Shown: positions 1-10,052 of the stretch, in pieces | How the letters are laid out: every line of letters begins with the position of its first letter | Numbering within the stretch: the stretch's first letter is position 1 | Origin: Flammeovirgaceae bacterium | GTDB taxonomy: Bacteria; Bacteroidota; Bacteroidia; Cytophagales; Cyclobacteriaceae | Length of the DNA: 64,000 bases | Reading direction: 5' to 3' | NCBI GenBank assembly: GCA_027487845.1 | Contig: JAIYCV010000042.1 | Span: forward strand, 248,001 to 312,000 | Notes under the pieces: generated by a model | The model's database searches: none | What the model was told of the DNA's origin: nothing | The model's input: only the letters and a program-made list of their open reading frames with translations | Made by a program: the position numbers and the translations under genes

Positions 1-924
1 TTCTTTTTGCGGATCTGGCTTTTGGCGAACGATATATTCCACTTTTTTATCCATAAAGCAATGAGATACATTTTTTGCCAATTCTTCGATGCTAACTGCT
101 TTATCCGATCCGACATTATACGCTCTTTTTGACTCGCCTTTAACCAGCATGGTAAGTAGCCAAATCACAAGGTCACCACTATAAAGATAAGACCGCATAG
201 GAGTTCCATCTCCCTTTATTTCAATTGTCTTTCCTGCCAATCCATCGCGGATGAAATTTCCAATTGCAAAATGTATATTGAGATTTAAATAGGGCCCCAC
301 AAAGGCAAAGCACCTGGCAATTGGGATTTCTATTCCAAATTTATCTGCGTATACTGAACACATAAGTTCAGCCAGTCGTTTGCTCTCCGCATAAACATTC
401 TTTGAGTTAAGAGTGTCCGGGCCGTTCATATATTGCTCTGAGGCCAACGGAACAGATTGTTTTCCATACACTGCACCGGAGCTAATGAACAAAACTTTTT
501 TTGCGACACAGTTACGTGAAAATTCCAAAACCCTTCTTGTCCCCTCTACAATGGTGTCCATCATTTCAAATGGATTAGAATTATTCAAATGCTCGCTCGC
601 TTCCGTTGCTGCGTGAATAATAAAGTCGAATTTCTGATTGGGTAATGCAAAGTTTTTTACATTCCCTTCTACATAATGAATAATTCCAGTATTGAAAAGC
701 TGTGGAAATTGCGTTTCAAAATTTGACACATTTCTGGTTAAGACTGTGAGTTCAAGATTAAGTGAAAGCATTCTACTGGCATACACCAACGCCTCAAGCA
801 ACCATTTTCCAAAAAAACCAGTTCCGCCCGTTATAAAAATTCTCTTACCCCTTAACTGACTCCATACAAAGGGATCCATCAGTCTGATAATGTCTTCGAG
901 ATCATCTTTCAGAGGGTTGTTCAC
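1..924 (-). CDS. NAD-dependent epimerase/dehydratase (extended SDR), 3' end truncated by window edge
   Basis: Reverse-strand translation from a GTG at 924 stays open to base 1: VNNPLKDDLEDIIRLMDPFVWSQLRGKRIFITGGTGFFGKWLLEALVYA...SSGAVYGKQ...YAESKRLAE. Rossmann GGTGFFG and YxxxK are present. Missing from the supplied ORF track because the stop lies outside the window. Confidence 0.85.
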   Translation of the reverse strand, partial: MNNPLKDDLEDIIRLMDPFVWSQLRGKRIFITGGTGFFGKWLLEALVYASRMLSLNLELTVLTRNVSNFETQFPQLFNTGIIHYVEGNVKNFALPNQKFDFIIHAATEASEHLNNSNPFEMMDTIVEGTRRVLEFSRNCVAKKVLFISSGAVYGKQSVPLASEQYMNGPDTLNSKNVYAESKRLAELMCSVYADKFGIEIPIARCFAFVGPYLNLNIHFAIGNFIRDGLAGKTIEIKGDGTPMRSYLYSGDLVIWLLTMLVKGESKRAYNVGSDKAVSIEELAKNVSHCFMDKKVEYIVRQKPDPQKE

Positions 925-929
925 TCGGA

Positions 930-2261
930 TTATTTTAATATCTCTTTAAACGTCTTGATCATATAATCTATCATTTGATCATTGATCATAGGCGTTACCC
1001 CAATCCAGAAGGTGTGATTCAAAACGATTTTAGCATTTTTGAGTTCACCAACTACTCGGTATTCGTAATTCTTGAAGTATGGTTGATTGATAATGTTTCC
1101 ACCGAACAACAGTCGGGTAGCAATCTTAGCTTCAGTGAGCTTATCTATCAAATCGTTTCGGCTAATGCCCGCCTCTGGCTTAATTGTTATCAGGAAACCA
1201 AACCAGGAAGGATTAGAATTAGCGGTGGCAACCGGCAAAATTAATTTATCAGAGAGATCACTAAGCCCGGCTTTCAGTCTATCAAAATTATGTCTTCGAA
1301 TCCTGACGAATTCATCAAGTTTTTCTAATTGTGCAAGCCCCAAAGCCGCTTGCATGTCAGTTATTTTAAGATTATAGCCCAATCGTGAATACGTATATTT
1401 GTGGTCGTAGCCAAAGGGAAGGTCACCCAATTGCCAGCCAAATCGCTTCTTACAGGTATTATCTTTTCCTGGCTCACAATAACAATCTCTTCCCCAGTCG
1501 CGGAAAGATTCCATGATTTTTTTTAGTCTCCAATTCGTAGTAAAGACAGCACCTCCCTCTCCCATGGTGATGTGGTGAGCCGGGTAAAAACTTATGGTCG
1601 CAATGTCTCCGAACGTACCGACATGCTTGTTATTATAAGTGGCTCCAAGCGCATCACAACAATCTTCAATCAACCATAAATTGTGTTTCTTGGCAATTTT
1701 TGAAATTTCCTCTACCTGAAATGTATTTCCCAGTGTATGGGCTATCACTATTGCTTTTGTTTTTGGTCCAATTGCCTCCTCCAATCTGGTTATGTCAATT
1801 TCATATGAGGGGATATCAATATCTAAGAAAACTGGAACAAGTCCATACAATAAAAGTGGATTGATAGTCGTGGGGAATGAAACCGAAACAGTGATAAATT
1901 CATCTCCAGGTTTTAAAGCCCTATCACCTAATTCCTCGGCAGTCAACGTGGCGGCCGCCACCAGGTTTGCTGACGAACCGGAATTTACGGTGATCAGGTT
2001 ATTTACACCGATATATTTACCTAGCTTTTTTTCAAACTCAGTATTGAATCGACCTGTTGTAAAAACCCCATCTAAGGCAGCTTCCGTCATCAATTGCAAT
2101 TCCCTCTCATCAAATACTTTTCCACTTACTGGAATTGATGATGAGCCTGGAATAAACTCTTGAACAGGGAATTGCTCTTTGTGAAATTCCTTGACCAAGG
2201 CAAAAATTTGCTCCTTTATCTTATCAGCTTTTGTTTTAGGCATTTCTTTTACCTCGTCCAT
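930..2261 (-). CDS. rfbH: CDP-4-keto-6-deoxy-D-glucose-3-dehydrase (E1, RfbH/AscC type)
   Basis: DegT/DnrJ aminotransferase fold with SFYPAHHITMGEGGAV (His where aminotransferases have the PLP Lys) and a Cys-rich DCYCEPGKDNTCKKRFGW segment; next to rfbG/rfbF. Confidence 0.93.
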   Translation of the reverse strand: MDEVKEMPKTKADKIKEQIFALVKEFHKEQFPVQEFIPGSSSIPVSGKVFDERELQLMTEAALDGVFTTGRFNTEFEKKLGKYIGVNNLITVNSGSSANLVAAATLTAEELGDRALKPGDEFITVSVSFPTTINPLLLYGLVPVFLDIDIPSYEIDITRLEEAIGPKTKAIVIAHTLGNTFQVEEISKIAKKHNLWLIEDCCDALGATYNNKHVGTFGDIATISFYPAHHITMGEGGAVFTTNWRLKKIMESFRDWGRDCYCEPGKDNTCKKRFGWQLGDLPFGYDHKYTYSRLGYNLKITDMQAALGLAQLEKLDEFVRIRRHNFDRLKAGLSDLSDKLILPVATANSNPSWFGFLITIKPEAGISRNDLIDKLTEAKIATRLLFGGNIINQPYFKNYEYRVVGELKNAKIVLNHTFWIGVTPMINDQMIDYMIKTFKEILK

Positions 2262-3343
2262 TTTATTTTTTGTTTACTAGCTATTTCTGTATACTCCTTT
2301 ATTTGCAAAACCCTCTGGCTATAAATGTCTGAATTATCAAACTCTGCCTGATAGCCATTTACAGTGAAAGCAACCGTTTTGGGAAAATCTAAGGCAGGTT
2401 TCCATTCCAACATTTTCATTGCTTTGGAAATATCTAATTTCAACAAGTGTGCTTCGTGAAGCTTTCTCTCCGCAACTGGAATACTATAACCCCCTTTACC
2501 GAATGCTACAATAGATTGTTCGATTAATTCCTTTACAGAATAGTGATTGCTATCTAACGGTCCGAAATTCCAGCCTCCCGAATACGGTTTCCCTTCGGAC
2601 CACAGAGCAGACGCTAATTGCAAATACCCACTTAACGGCTCCAGTACATGCTGCCAGGGACGGGTATGATCGGGATTTCTTATGATCATAGATTCTCCTC
2701 TTACATGAGCCCTAAAAAAATCTGGGACAATTCGGTCCTCTGCCCAATCACCTCCTCCAATCACATTACCCGCCCTTGCCGAGGCAATGCTGGGGCTATT
2801 TTCGCCTTGAAAAAATGAATGCAGATAAGAGGCTGTAATTAATTCTGAACAACCTTTAGAAGAACTGTACGGATCCTTTCCACCCATTGGATCATTTTCC
2901 CGGTAGCCCCACACCCAATTTTGGTTTTCATAGCATTTGTCACTGGTAACATTGATGGCAACTCGAATAGAAGGAATATTTCTGACGACCTCCAGGAAGT
3001 TTACTGTCCCAATAAGGTTTGTCTGATAGGTCTCTCTAGGGTCCTTGTAGGATTGGAGAACTAAGGGTTGTGCCGCTAGGTGAAATATAATTTCAGGTTT
3101 TATCTTTTCAGCAAAAGACAAAAAATTCTCAAAATCCACTACATTCCCATCCTCATGAGTAATCTTATTCGACAGTTTAGTGGTAACAAAATTATCCCTT
3201 TCCGTTTTTGGTGGTAACGAGTAACCAAATACTTGGGCATTCATCTCATGGAGCCAAATGCTTAACCAAGAACCTTTGAATCCAGTATCTCCCGTAATCA
3301 AAATTCTTCTGCCATTAAAAGCACCTTGGAATAAATTTTTCAT
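2249..3343 (-). CDS. rfbG: CDP-glucose 4,6-dehydratase
   Basis: SDR with GDTGFKGSWLSIWLHEMNAQVFGYSLPP, YSSSK, and operon context with rfbF/rfbH. Confidence 0.93.
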   Translation of the reverse strand: MKNLFQGAFNGRRILITGDTGFKGSWLSIWLHEMNAQVFGYSLPPKTERDNFVTTKLSNKITHEDGNVVDFENFLSFAEKIKPEIIFHLAAQPLVLQSYKDPRETYQTNLIGTVNFLEVVRNIPSIRVAINVTSDKCYENQNWVWGYRENDPMGGKDPYSSSKGCSELITASYLHSFFQGENSPSIASARAGNVIGGGDWAEDRIVPDFFRAHVRGESMIIRNPDHTRPWQHVLEPLSGYLQLASALWSEGKPYSGGWNFGPLDSNHYSVKELIEQSIVAFGKGGYSIPVAERKLHEAHLLKLDISKAMKMLEWKPALDFPKTVAFTVNGYQAEFDNSDIYSQRVLQIKEYTEIASKQKIKWTR

Positions 3344-3346
3344 CGT

Positions 3347-4120
3347 TTATTTCCAAGTTTTCCATTCCGCTCGACCTGAATTCCAGAGGCTTTCCAAGTC
3401 AATTTTGTCCCTCAAGGTGTCCATGGGCTTCCAGAAGGCCTTGTGCTTGTAAGCCACAAGTTGTCCATCTTTTGCCAAATTCTCTAAAGGTTCTTTCTCC
3501 CAAATGGAGTTATCTCCCTCGATATAATCGAAAATCTTTGATTCACACACAAAGAAACCACCATTGACCCACGCTCCATCGCCCTTTGGTTTCTCAAAAA
3601 ATGACTCAACATTATCTTTTGCATCTAAACTTAGCGCTCCAAAACGTCCAGAAGGCTGCACAGAGGTAACAGTACAAAGCTTGCCATGACTCTTATGAAA
3701 TTTGTACAATGAGTCGAGGTCAACATTTGCAACCCCGTCTCCGTAAGTAAGCATGAAAGTCTCTCCTTTAACAAAATTCTGAATTCTTTTTATCCGCCCA
3801 CCGGTCATCGTATTCAACCCAGTATCCTTAAGGGTTATCTTCCAAGGCTCGGCCTGCGATCCATGCCATTCAATGCTATTGTCCTTCAGGTCAATTGTTA
3901 AATCCGACTGATGTAGGTAATAATTGGCAAAATACTCTTTGATTAAATAGCTCTTGTACCCCAAACAAATAACAAAATCTTGATATCCATAAGAAGAATA
4001 TATTTTCATAATGTGCCAAAGAATTGGCTTGCCGCCAATTTCGATCATTGGCTTCGGTTTCATGTCTGTTTCTTCGCTGATTCGTGTGCCCAGCCCACCG
4101 GCCAGTAGAACAACTTTCAT
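3347..4120 (-). CDS. rfbF: glucose-1-phosphate cytidylyltransferase
   Basis: MKVVLLAGGLGTRISEETDMKPKPMIEIGGKPILWHIMKIYSSYG, characteristic RfbF N-terminus. Confidence 0.95.
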   Translation of the reverse strand: MKVVLLAGGLGTRISEETDMKPKPMIEIGGKPILWHIMKIYSSYGYQDFVICLGYKSYLIKEYFANYYLHQSDLTIDLKDNSIEWHGSQAEPWKITLKDTGLNTMTGGRIKRIQNFVKGETFMLTYGDGVANVDLDSLYKFHKSHGKLCTVTSVQPSGRFGALSLDAKDNVESFFEKPKGDGAWVNGGFFVCESKIFDYIEGDNSIWEKEPLENLAKDGQLVAYKHKAFWKPMDTLRDKIDLESLWNSGRAEWKTWK

Positions 4121-4137
4121 AGTAATTGTTTAACGAT

Positions 4138-5067
4138 TTAAGACAAACTGCTTTTAAATTGACCAATAACTTCTCTAAGTCCAGCGTCAAGCAAAATTTT
4201 TGGCCTCCAATTTAAACCATAAAGTTTACTGACATCCATCAATTTACGTGGGGTTCCGTTAGGTTTTGACTTGTCCCATTTAATTTCACCTTGAAAGTCG
4301 GTTATTTTTTTTATTCTTTCAGCAAGTTCTCTTATAGTGATGTCTTGGCCTACTCCAACATTAACAAATTCGTTACGACAATAATTTTTCATAAGAAATA
4401 CACAGGCATCTGCTAAATCATCCACATGAAGAAACTCTCTAAGCGGGGTCCCTGATCCCCAAACCTCAACCGATGGAGAATTATTAATTTTAGCTTCATG
4501 GAATTTTCTTATCAATGCGGGAATTACATGGGAATTGTTCAAATCGTAATTGTCGTTCGGTCCATACAAGTTCGTGGGCATTGCACTTATAAAATTGCAG
4601 CCATACTGAGCTCTGTAATTCTCACAAAGCTTAATACCTGCAATTTTTGCAATTGCATAAGGCTCGTTGGTTTCTTCTAAATAACCGGATAAAAGATATT
4701 CTTCTTTCAACGGTTGGGGCGCATTCTTTGGATAAATACAAGAAGAACCTAAAAACAATAGTTTCTTTACTTTATGGACATAGCTTTGGTGGATGACATT
4801 GCTTTCTATCATCAAATTTTCGTATAGAAAATCCGCTCTATAGGTATTGTTGGCCATTATACCACCCACCCTAGCAGCGGCTAAGAAAACATATTCTGGT
4901 TTCTCTGTTTCAAAGAACTTTTCTACTGCGGCTTGGTTACGCAAGTCTAATTCAGAGGATGCTCTTAGTACAAGGTTATCATAGCCCTCGGCTTGCAATT
5001 TTCTTACAATGGCAGAGCCAACCATACCTCGATGCCCAGCAACATAGATTTTGGAAGTTTTCTCCAT
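4138..5067 (-). CDS. fcl: GDP-L-fucose synthase
   Basis: [18 protein letters not shown]...[53 protein letters not shown]; adjacent to gmd. Confidence 0.95.
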   Translation of the reverse strand: MEKTSKIYVAGHRGMVGSAIVRKLQAEGYDNLVLRASSELDLRNQAAVEKFFETEKPEYVFLAAARVGGIMANNTYRADFLYENLMIESNVIHQSYVHKVKKLLFLGSSCIYPKNAPQPLKEEYLLSGYLEETNEPYAIAKIAGIKLCENYRAQYGCNFISAMPTNLYGPNDNYDLNNSHVIPALIRKFHEAKINNSPSVEVWGSGTPLREFLHVDDLADACVFLMKNYCRNEFVNVGVGQDITIRELAERIKKITDFQGEIKWDKSKPNGTPRKLMDVSKLYGLNWRPKILLDAGLREVIGQFKSSLS

Positions 5068-6179
5068 TACTCGTGGTATTGAAATATTTTATGGCCACCT
5101 TCTTTTAGGTAATGATCGCGTTTAAACAATTGTAGGTCGCTTGAAACCATATCATCCACCAATTTATCCAAATCGTATTCTAATTCCCATTTCAAGTCGG
5201 TCTTCGCCTTTGTTGGGTCTCCAATCAATAATTCAACCTCGGTTGGTCGGAAATATTTTGGGTCGATTCTCATTACAACATCACCTACTTTGACTTTAGC
5301 CGCGTTATCTTTTACCTCCGAAACGAAACCAATTTCGTCAACCCCGCTGCCTTTAAATTGAATTACTATACCTAGTCTAATAAATGTTTTCACAATGAAC
5401 TCACGCACGGTAGTGGTTACTCCTGTGGCTACCACAAAGTCATCTGGCTTGGTATGCTGTAGCATTAACCACATCACTTTTACGTAGTCCTTTGCGTGAC
5501 CCCAATCGCGCTTAGAATCAATATTGCCCATATACAAGCACTGCTGCAGACCCAATGCGATCTTGCAAGCACCTCGAGTAATTTTGCGGGTGACAAATGT
5601 CTCGCCTCGAAGCGGTGATTCGTGATTAAAAAGAATGCCGTTTGAAGCAAACATACTGTAAGCTTCGCGATAGTTTACAGTAATCCAATAACCATATAAT
5701 TTGGCAACTGCATATGGTGAGCGTGGATAAAAAGGAGTTGTTTCCCGCTGTGGGACTTCCTGAACTAGTCCATACAACTCCGAAGTTGAAGCCTGATAAA
5801 AGCGGGTCTTTTGGGTCAGACCAAGTATTCTTATGGCTTCTAAAAGGCGCAGCGTGCCTATTCCATCCACATCTGCTGCGTATTCCGGGGAATCGAAACT
5901 TACTTTTACATGCGACATCGCCCCTAAATTGTAAATCTCGTCTGGTTGAACTTCTTGGACAATACGAATAAGATTGCTGGAATCACTTAAATCGCCATAA
6001 TGGAGTTTTAAGTTGATCTTATCTTCGTGTGGGTCTTGATACAAATGATCAATCCGATCCGTGTTGAATAAAGAAGTTCTTCGCTTGATACCATGAACTT
6101 CGTATCCTTTCGAGAGCAAAAGCTCCGCCAAGTAAGCCCCATCTTGGCCAGTGATGCCTGTAATTAACGCTTTTTTCAA
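5067..6179 (-). CDS. gmd: GDP-mannose 4,6-dehydratase
   Basis: [34 protein letters not shown]...[21 protein letters not shown]. Confidence 0.96.
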   Translation of the reverse strand: MKKALITGITGQDGAYLAELLLSKGYEVHGIKRRTSLFNTDRIDHLYQDPHEDKINLKLHYGDLSDSSNLIRIVQEVQPDEIYNLGAMSHVKVSFDSPEYAADVDGIGTLRLLEAIRILGLTQKTRFYQASTSELYGLVQEVPQRETTPFYPRSPYAVAKLYGYWITVNYREAYSMFASNGILFNHESPLRGETFVTRKITRGACKIALGLQQCLYMGNIDSKRDWGHAKDYVKVMWLMLQHTKPDDFVVATGVTTTVREFIVKTFIRLGIVIQFKGSGVDEIGFVSEVKDNAAKVKVGDVVMRIDPKYFRPTEVELLIGDPTKAKTDLKWELEYDLDKLVDDMVSSDLQLFKRDHYLKEGGHKIFQYHE

Positions 6180-6249
6180 GATTTTCTAAAATTTAAGTGC
6201 AAAGATAACCATCTACTTTGATCAAAAAAGTATCTCGAGATTGAAGTGC

Positions 6250-7263
6250 TTAGCTTAGTAAACCAAGGTACCAATCAATGGTTTTCTTGATACCACTTTC
6301 AAAGTTTTCTTCGGCTTTCCAACCCAGTTCGTTTTCAATTCTTGTGGCATCTATGGCATAACGCCTATCGTGGCCGGCTCTATCTTTCACAAAAGTGAGT
6401 TGTTCTTTATAGCTTTTTTGATCGGTCCGTGGCTTCTTTGAATCCAACAACTCGCAAATGGTGTTAGCTATCTGATTGTTTACTCGCTCATTTCTGCCGC
6501 CAATGTTATAGGTTTCTCCTGATTTTCCTGTGTGAAAGGCTAAATCAATCCCTTTAGCGTGATCTAATACAAACAACCAATCACGAATATTTTTACCGTC
6601 ACCATAAATAGGAATGGGTTCACCTGCTAAGGCCTTTCTAATGATTGTTGGGATCAGTTTTTCCTGGTGCTGTTTAGGGCCATAATTGTTGGAGCAGTTT
6701 GTTGTTACCACATTGAGGCCATACGTATGAAAATAGCTTCTTACCAGTAAATCGCTGCCCGCTTTTGAGGCTGAGTACGGACTATTAGGTGCGTAAGGTG
6801 TGCTTTCGGTAAACAAGCCTGTTTCACCTAGGGTGCCATACACTTCGTCTGTTGAGACATGTAGAAACGGGTTTCTCTCTTTTCCATTTACGGATTCGAA
6901 CGGGGCTTTAATCCAATTTTTTCTTGCCACGTCAAGCAAGGTAAACGTGCCATTTATATTGGTGCGAATAAATGCCTCCGGCCCGCTTATTGAATTATCT
7001 ACGTGCGACTCAGCAGCAAAGTGGATGACTCCGAAAAAATCATGTTTTTTAAATAATTCCTCCACAAGAGCGCGATCACAAATATCTCCTTTAACAAACG
7101 TGTATCTCGGATTCGCCTCCACTTCCTTGAGGTTATTTAAATTGCCTGCGTAGGTCAAAGCATCTAAATTGACCACCTGGTAATCATCGTGAGTTTCTAA
7201 AAAGTAGGGTATAAAATTGGAGCCTATAAATCCTGCTCCACCGGTAACTAAAATTGTTTTCAT
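6250..7263 (-). CDS. rfbB: dTDP-glucose 4,6-dehydratase
   Basis: ILVTGGAGFIGSNFIPYFL...HFAAESHVDNSI...VSTDEVYGTLG...YSASKAGSDLLVRSYFHTYGL. Confidence 0.95.
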   Translation of the reverse strand: MKTILVTGGAGFIGSNFIPYFLETHDDYQVVNLDALTYAGNLNNLKEVEANPRYTFVKGDICDRALVEELFKKHDFFGVIHFAAESHVDNSISGPEAFIRTNINGTFTLLDVARKNWIKAPFESVNGKERNPFLHVSTDEVYGTLGETGLFTESTPYAPNSPYSASKAGSDLLVRSYFHTYGLNVVTTNCSNNYGPKQHQEKLIPTIIRKALAGEPIPIYGDGKNIRDWLFVLDHAKGIDLAFHTGKSGETYNIGGRNERVNNQIANTICELLDSKKPRTDQKSYKEQLTFVKDRAGHDRRYAIDATRIENELGWKAEENFESGIKKTIDWYLGLLS

Positions 7264-7297
7264 TAAACTAGACGTTAGTAGTGTGTATTGAGACGTA

Positions 7298-7341
7298 AGA
7301 AAATGCAGGTTGGGAACTGAGAAAATGCGGGTTGAGAGTTT
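7298..7341. repeat. Two tandem copies of a 22 bp degenerate repeat downstream of rfbC / upstream of rfbB
   Basis: AGAAAATGCAGGTTGGGAACTG then AGAAAATGCGGGTTGAGAGTTT, period 22. Confidence 0.6.
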
Positions 7342-7362
7342 TTTAATAGAAAAGTTTTCATC

Positions 7363-7911
7363 TTAAAAAATTGAATCAAGTTCTGATAAAATTGGATGTT
7401 TTTTGTCCTTTTCTGATAGTATGAATTCATTAGCAGGTAGTTTCCAATCAATATCCAGGGCTGGATCGTTGAATAATAAACCAGCGTCAGCTTGCGCATT
7501 ATAGTATTCATCAACTTTGTAAAAAACTTCGGCTTGTTCACTCAGCACAACAAAACCGTGAGCAAAACCTTTCGGAACCAATAGTTGTTTTTTGTTTTCC
7601 GAGGAGAGTTCAATCGAGAATTGCTTCCCAAAAGTTGGTTCTGCGTTTCGAATATCAATTACGACATCTAAAATCAATCCGCTTAAAACACGAACAAGTT
7701 TTGTTTGAGCGAAAGGGGGCTTTTGAAAATGTAGGCCGCGCAGAACGCCTTTTGCTGAACTTGACTGATTGTCCTGGACAAACGTTAGGTCTATTCCTGT
7801 CTCAAGCAAAGTCCTTTTGCTGAATGATTCCATGAAATAGCCCCGCGAATCGCCAAGTACTTTCGGCTCTAATACAAAAAGGTCTTTAAACGGGGTCGAA
7901 ACTACCTTCAT
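7363..7911 (-). CDS. rfbC: dTDP-4-dehydrorhamnose 3,5-epimerase
   Basis: FKDLFVLEPKVLGDSRGYFMESF...FVQDNQSSSAKGVLRGLHFQKPPFAQTKLVRV...VPKGFAHGFVVLSE. Confidence 0.95.
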   Translation of the reverse strand: MKVVSTPFKDLFVLEPKVLGDSRGYFMESFSKRTLLETGIDLTFVQDNQSSSAKGVLRGLHFQKPPFAQTKLVRVLSGLILDVVIDIRNAEPTFGKQFSIELSSENKKQLLVPKGFAHGFVVLSEQAEVFYKVDEYYNAQADAGLLFNDPALDIDWKLPANEFILSEKDKKHPILSELDSIF

Positions 7912-7912
7912 T

Positions 7913-8791
7913 TTATCGAATAAATTTCTCGTTGATAACTTTCATTAAATATTGACCGTATTGGTTCTTAAGCAACGGTTTTGCCAATTCAATTACTTGT
8001 TCTTTTGAAATGTAACCCTTTCGGTATGCGATCTCTTCAAGGCAGGCTATCTTTAAGCCTTGTCGCTCTTCTATAGATTCAACAAAATTTGAGGCCTGCA
8101 ACATGGATTGGTGAGTACCCGTATCTAGCCATGCCATGCCACGGCCCAATAATTTCACAGTCAATAAATTTTCTTCGAGGTAAATTCTATTGAGGTCGGT
8201 GATTTCCAATTCTCCTCTTGACGATGGTTTCACTTGCTTTGCCCTTTCTACAACAGTATTATCGTAAAAGTAAAGCCCCGTAACCGCATAGTTTGATTTA
8301 GGAACTTTGGGCTTTTCCTCAATAGAAAGCACTTTACCTTGTTCATCAAACTCAACTACTCCGTAGCGTTCAGCATCATTAACATAGTAACCAAAAACTG
8401 TTGCTCCTGCTTGCAATTCACTTGCTTCCTCCAATAATTTAGAAAAATTATAGCCATAGAAAATATTATCGCCCAATACCAAACAGCAGGAATCGTTTCC
8501 AATAAATTCCTCCCCGAGCAAGAACGCCTGAGCCAATCCATCTGGGGAAGGCTGAATTTTATAGGAAATCGTTAATCCTAGTTTCGATCCATCACCAAAA
8601 AGGTTTTCAAATAAATGAATGTCTTGAGGAGTGGAAATGATCAGGATTTCTCGAATATTAGCCAACATCAACACCGACATTGGGTAATATATCATTGGCT
8701 TATCGTAAATCGGCAAGATTTGCTTTGATATTGTCTGTGTAAGTGGATAGAGGCGAGTACCGGACCCTCCAGCTAAAATTATTCCTTTCAT
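7913..8791 (-). CDS. rfbA: glucose-1-phosphate thymidylyltransferase
   Basis: [44 protein letters not shown]. Confidence 0.96.
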   Translation of the reverse strand: MKGIILAGGSGTRLYPLTQTISKQILPIYDKPMIYYPMSVLMLANIREILIISTPQDIHLFENLFGDGSKLGLTISYKIQPSPDGLAQAFLLGEEFIGNDSCCLVLGDNIFYGYNFSKLLEEASELQAGATVFGYYVNDAERYGVVEFDEQGKVLSIEEKPKVPKSNYAVTGLYFYDNTVVERAKQVKPSSRGELEITDLNRIYLEENLLTVKLLGRGMAWLDTGTHQSMLQASNFVESIEERQGLKIACLEEIAYRKGYISKEQVIELAKPLLKNQYGQYLMKVINEKFIR

Positions 8792-8793
8792 AG

Positions 8794-8902
8794 ATTAGAC
8801 GTGAGACATTAGTATGAAGATGTTAGACATCGAATTTCAAATTACTTAAATTAGACGTGAGGCATTAGTATTAAGACGCTAGACATGGCATTTCAAATTT
8901 AC
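8794..8902. repeat. Two tandem copies of a ~56 bp imperfect intergenic repeat
   Basis: ATTAGACGTGAGACATTAGTATGAAGATGTTAGACATCGAATTTCAAATTACTTAA (8794) followed by ATTAGACGTGAGGCATTAGTATTAAGACGCTAGACATGGCATTTCAAATTTACT (8850). Confidence 0.85.
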
Positions 8903-9155
8903 TATTGTTCTATCTCATCGCGTTTAGCCAACAGAACAACCTTTTCGCATAATTCCAATTATTTTCAAACTTATAAAACCAAGTTAAACATTTCGATGTA
9001 ATTCAAAACTTCTATTTAACCATGACATTTGTTCTTAAAGACCTGCGATCGAACCTTACCCAAAGCTTACTTAGAGGATACCCGAAGGATGCCTCACCAC
9101 ATAAAAATTCTTTCCACAAGAAAAATCTGACGAAACGGCATGTTTTGAGGCCAGT

Positions 9156-10052
9156 CTATTTCTTAACCCTAAACCCATGAGCCAATTCAATCGAAGCCCG
9201 TGCTTCCTTCAATCCAAATCCATTTCCCTTTAATATCTCTTTGTAGCTGTTTGTATGAAGTTCCGTAAACCCGTCACTAAATTCAATTTCTCTTCCTTCG
9301 ATCGCTAACGACCGGTGTGTGCGCTTTCCTTTTTGGGTTGCATGTTCGGGTAAGTGATTTGAGTTAATACTCAAAAACCAGTTAATATTTGCCTTCTCTA
9401 AGTTTAAAACACCAGCTGCGTGATAGTCGCTACTTGCTATTAGCTCACTATTCAACGGTTTACCGAAAATCCACAATAGCATATCAAAAAAATGGATTCC
9501 AATATTGGTCGCAACCCCTCCCGATTTAGACTCATCGCCCTTCCAACTGTGCTGATACCAGTTGCCACGAGAAGTAATGTAAGTGAGATCAACTTCAAAT
9601 TTTTTGCCTAAAGGTGCTTCATCTATTTCCTTTTTCAAAGCAATAATGGCGGGATGAAGCCGCAACTGAAGGATCGTAAACACTTTCTTTCCCGTTTCTC
9701 GCTCAATTTCCTCAAGCGCATCGATATTCCAAGGATTTAACACCAATGGCTTCTCGCAAATAGCATTTGCGCCATGTCGCAGCGCAAACCGAATGTGCGA
9801 ATCGTGCAGGTAGTTTGGGGAACAAATGCTTACAAAGTCAATCCTTGTTCCTGTTCTTTTTAGCTTGTCGATGTGACGATCAAACCGTTCAAACTCCGTA
9901 AAAAAATCGGCTTTTGGGAAATAGGAATCAATAATACCTACGCTATCAAATTTATCTAGGGCAGCCACTAAATTGTTGCCCGTATCTTTTATCGCTTGCA
10001 TGTGCCTTGGGGCGATATAACCTGCGGCTCCTATCAATGCAAAATTGATCAT
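9156..10052 (-). CDS. Gfo/Idh/MocA oxidoreductase, WlbA/WbpB-like UDP-GlcNAcA 3-dehydrogenase
   Basis: [34 protein letters not shown]...SICSPNYLHDSHIRFALRHGANAICEKPLVLNPWNIDAL; clustered with WlbB- and WlbC-type genes. Confidence 0.87.
   Translation of the reverse strand: MINFALIGAAGYIAPRHMQAIKDTGNNLVAALDKFDSVGIIDSYFPKADFFTEFERFDRHIDKLKRTGTRIDFVSICSPNYLHDSHIRFALRHGANAICEKPLVLNPWNIDALEEIERETGKKVFTILQLRLHPAIIALKKEIDEAPLGKKFEVDLTYITSRGNWYQHSWKGDESKSGGVATNIGIHFFDMLLWIFGKPLNSELIASSDYHAAGVLNLEKANINWFLSINSNHLPEHATQKGKRTHRSLAIEGREIEFSDGFTELHTNSYKEILKGNGFGLKEARASIELAHGFRVKK

Noticed and set aside
413-616. 67-aa plus-strand ORF at the left edge
   Set aside because: Antisense to the truncated SDR gene 1..924, which has clear family motifs.
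3891-4190. 99-aa ORF overlapping rfbF and fcl on the same strand
   Set aside because: Alternate-frame artefact: it spans the ends of two confident genes.
7275-7541. 88-aa ORF overlapping the rfbC 3' end on the same strand
   Set aside because: Out-of-frame overlap with a clear rfbC coding region and no domain features.
9070-9110. Possible hairpin GAGGATACC-CGAA-GGATGCCTC in the rfbA/wlbA-like gap
   Set aside because: Central stem positions mismatch when paired; too weak to call a riboswitch or terminator.
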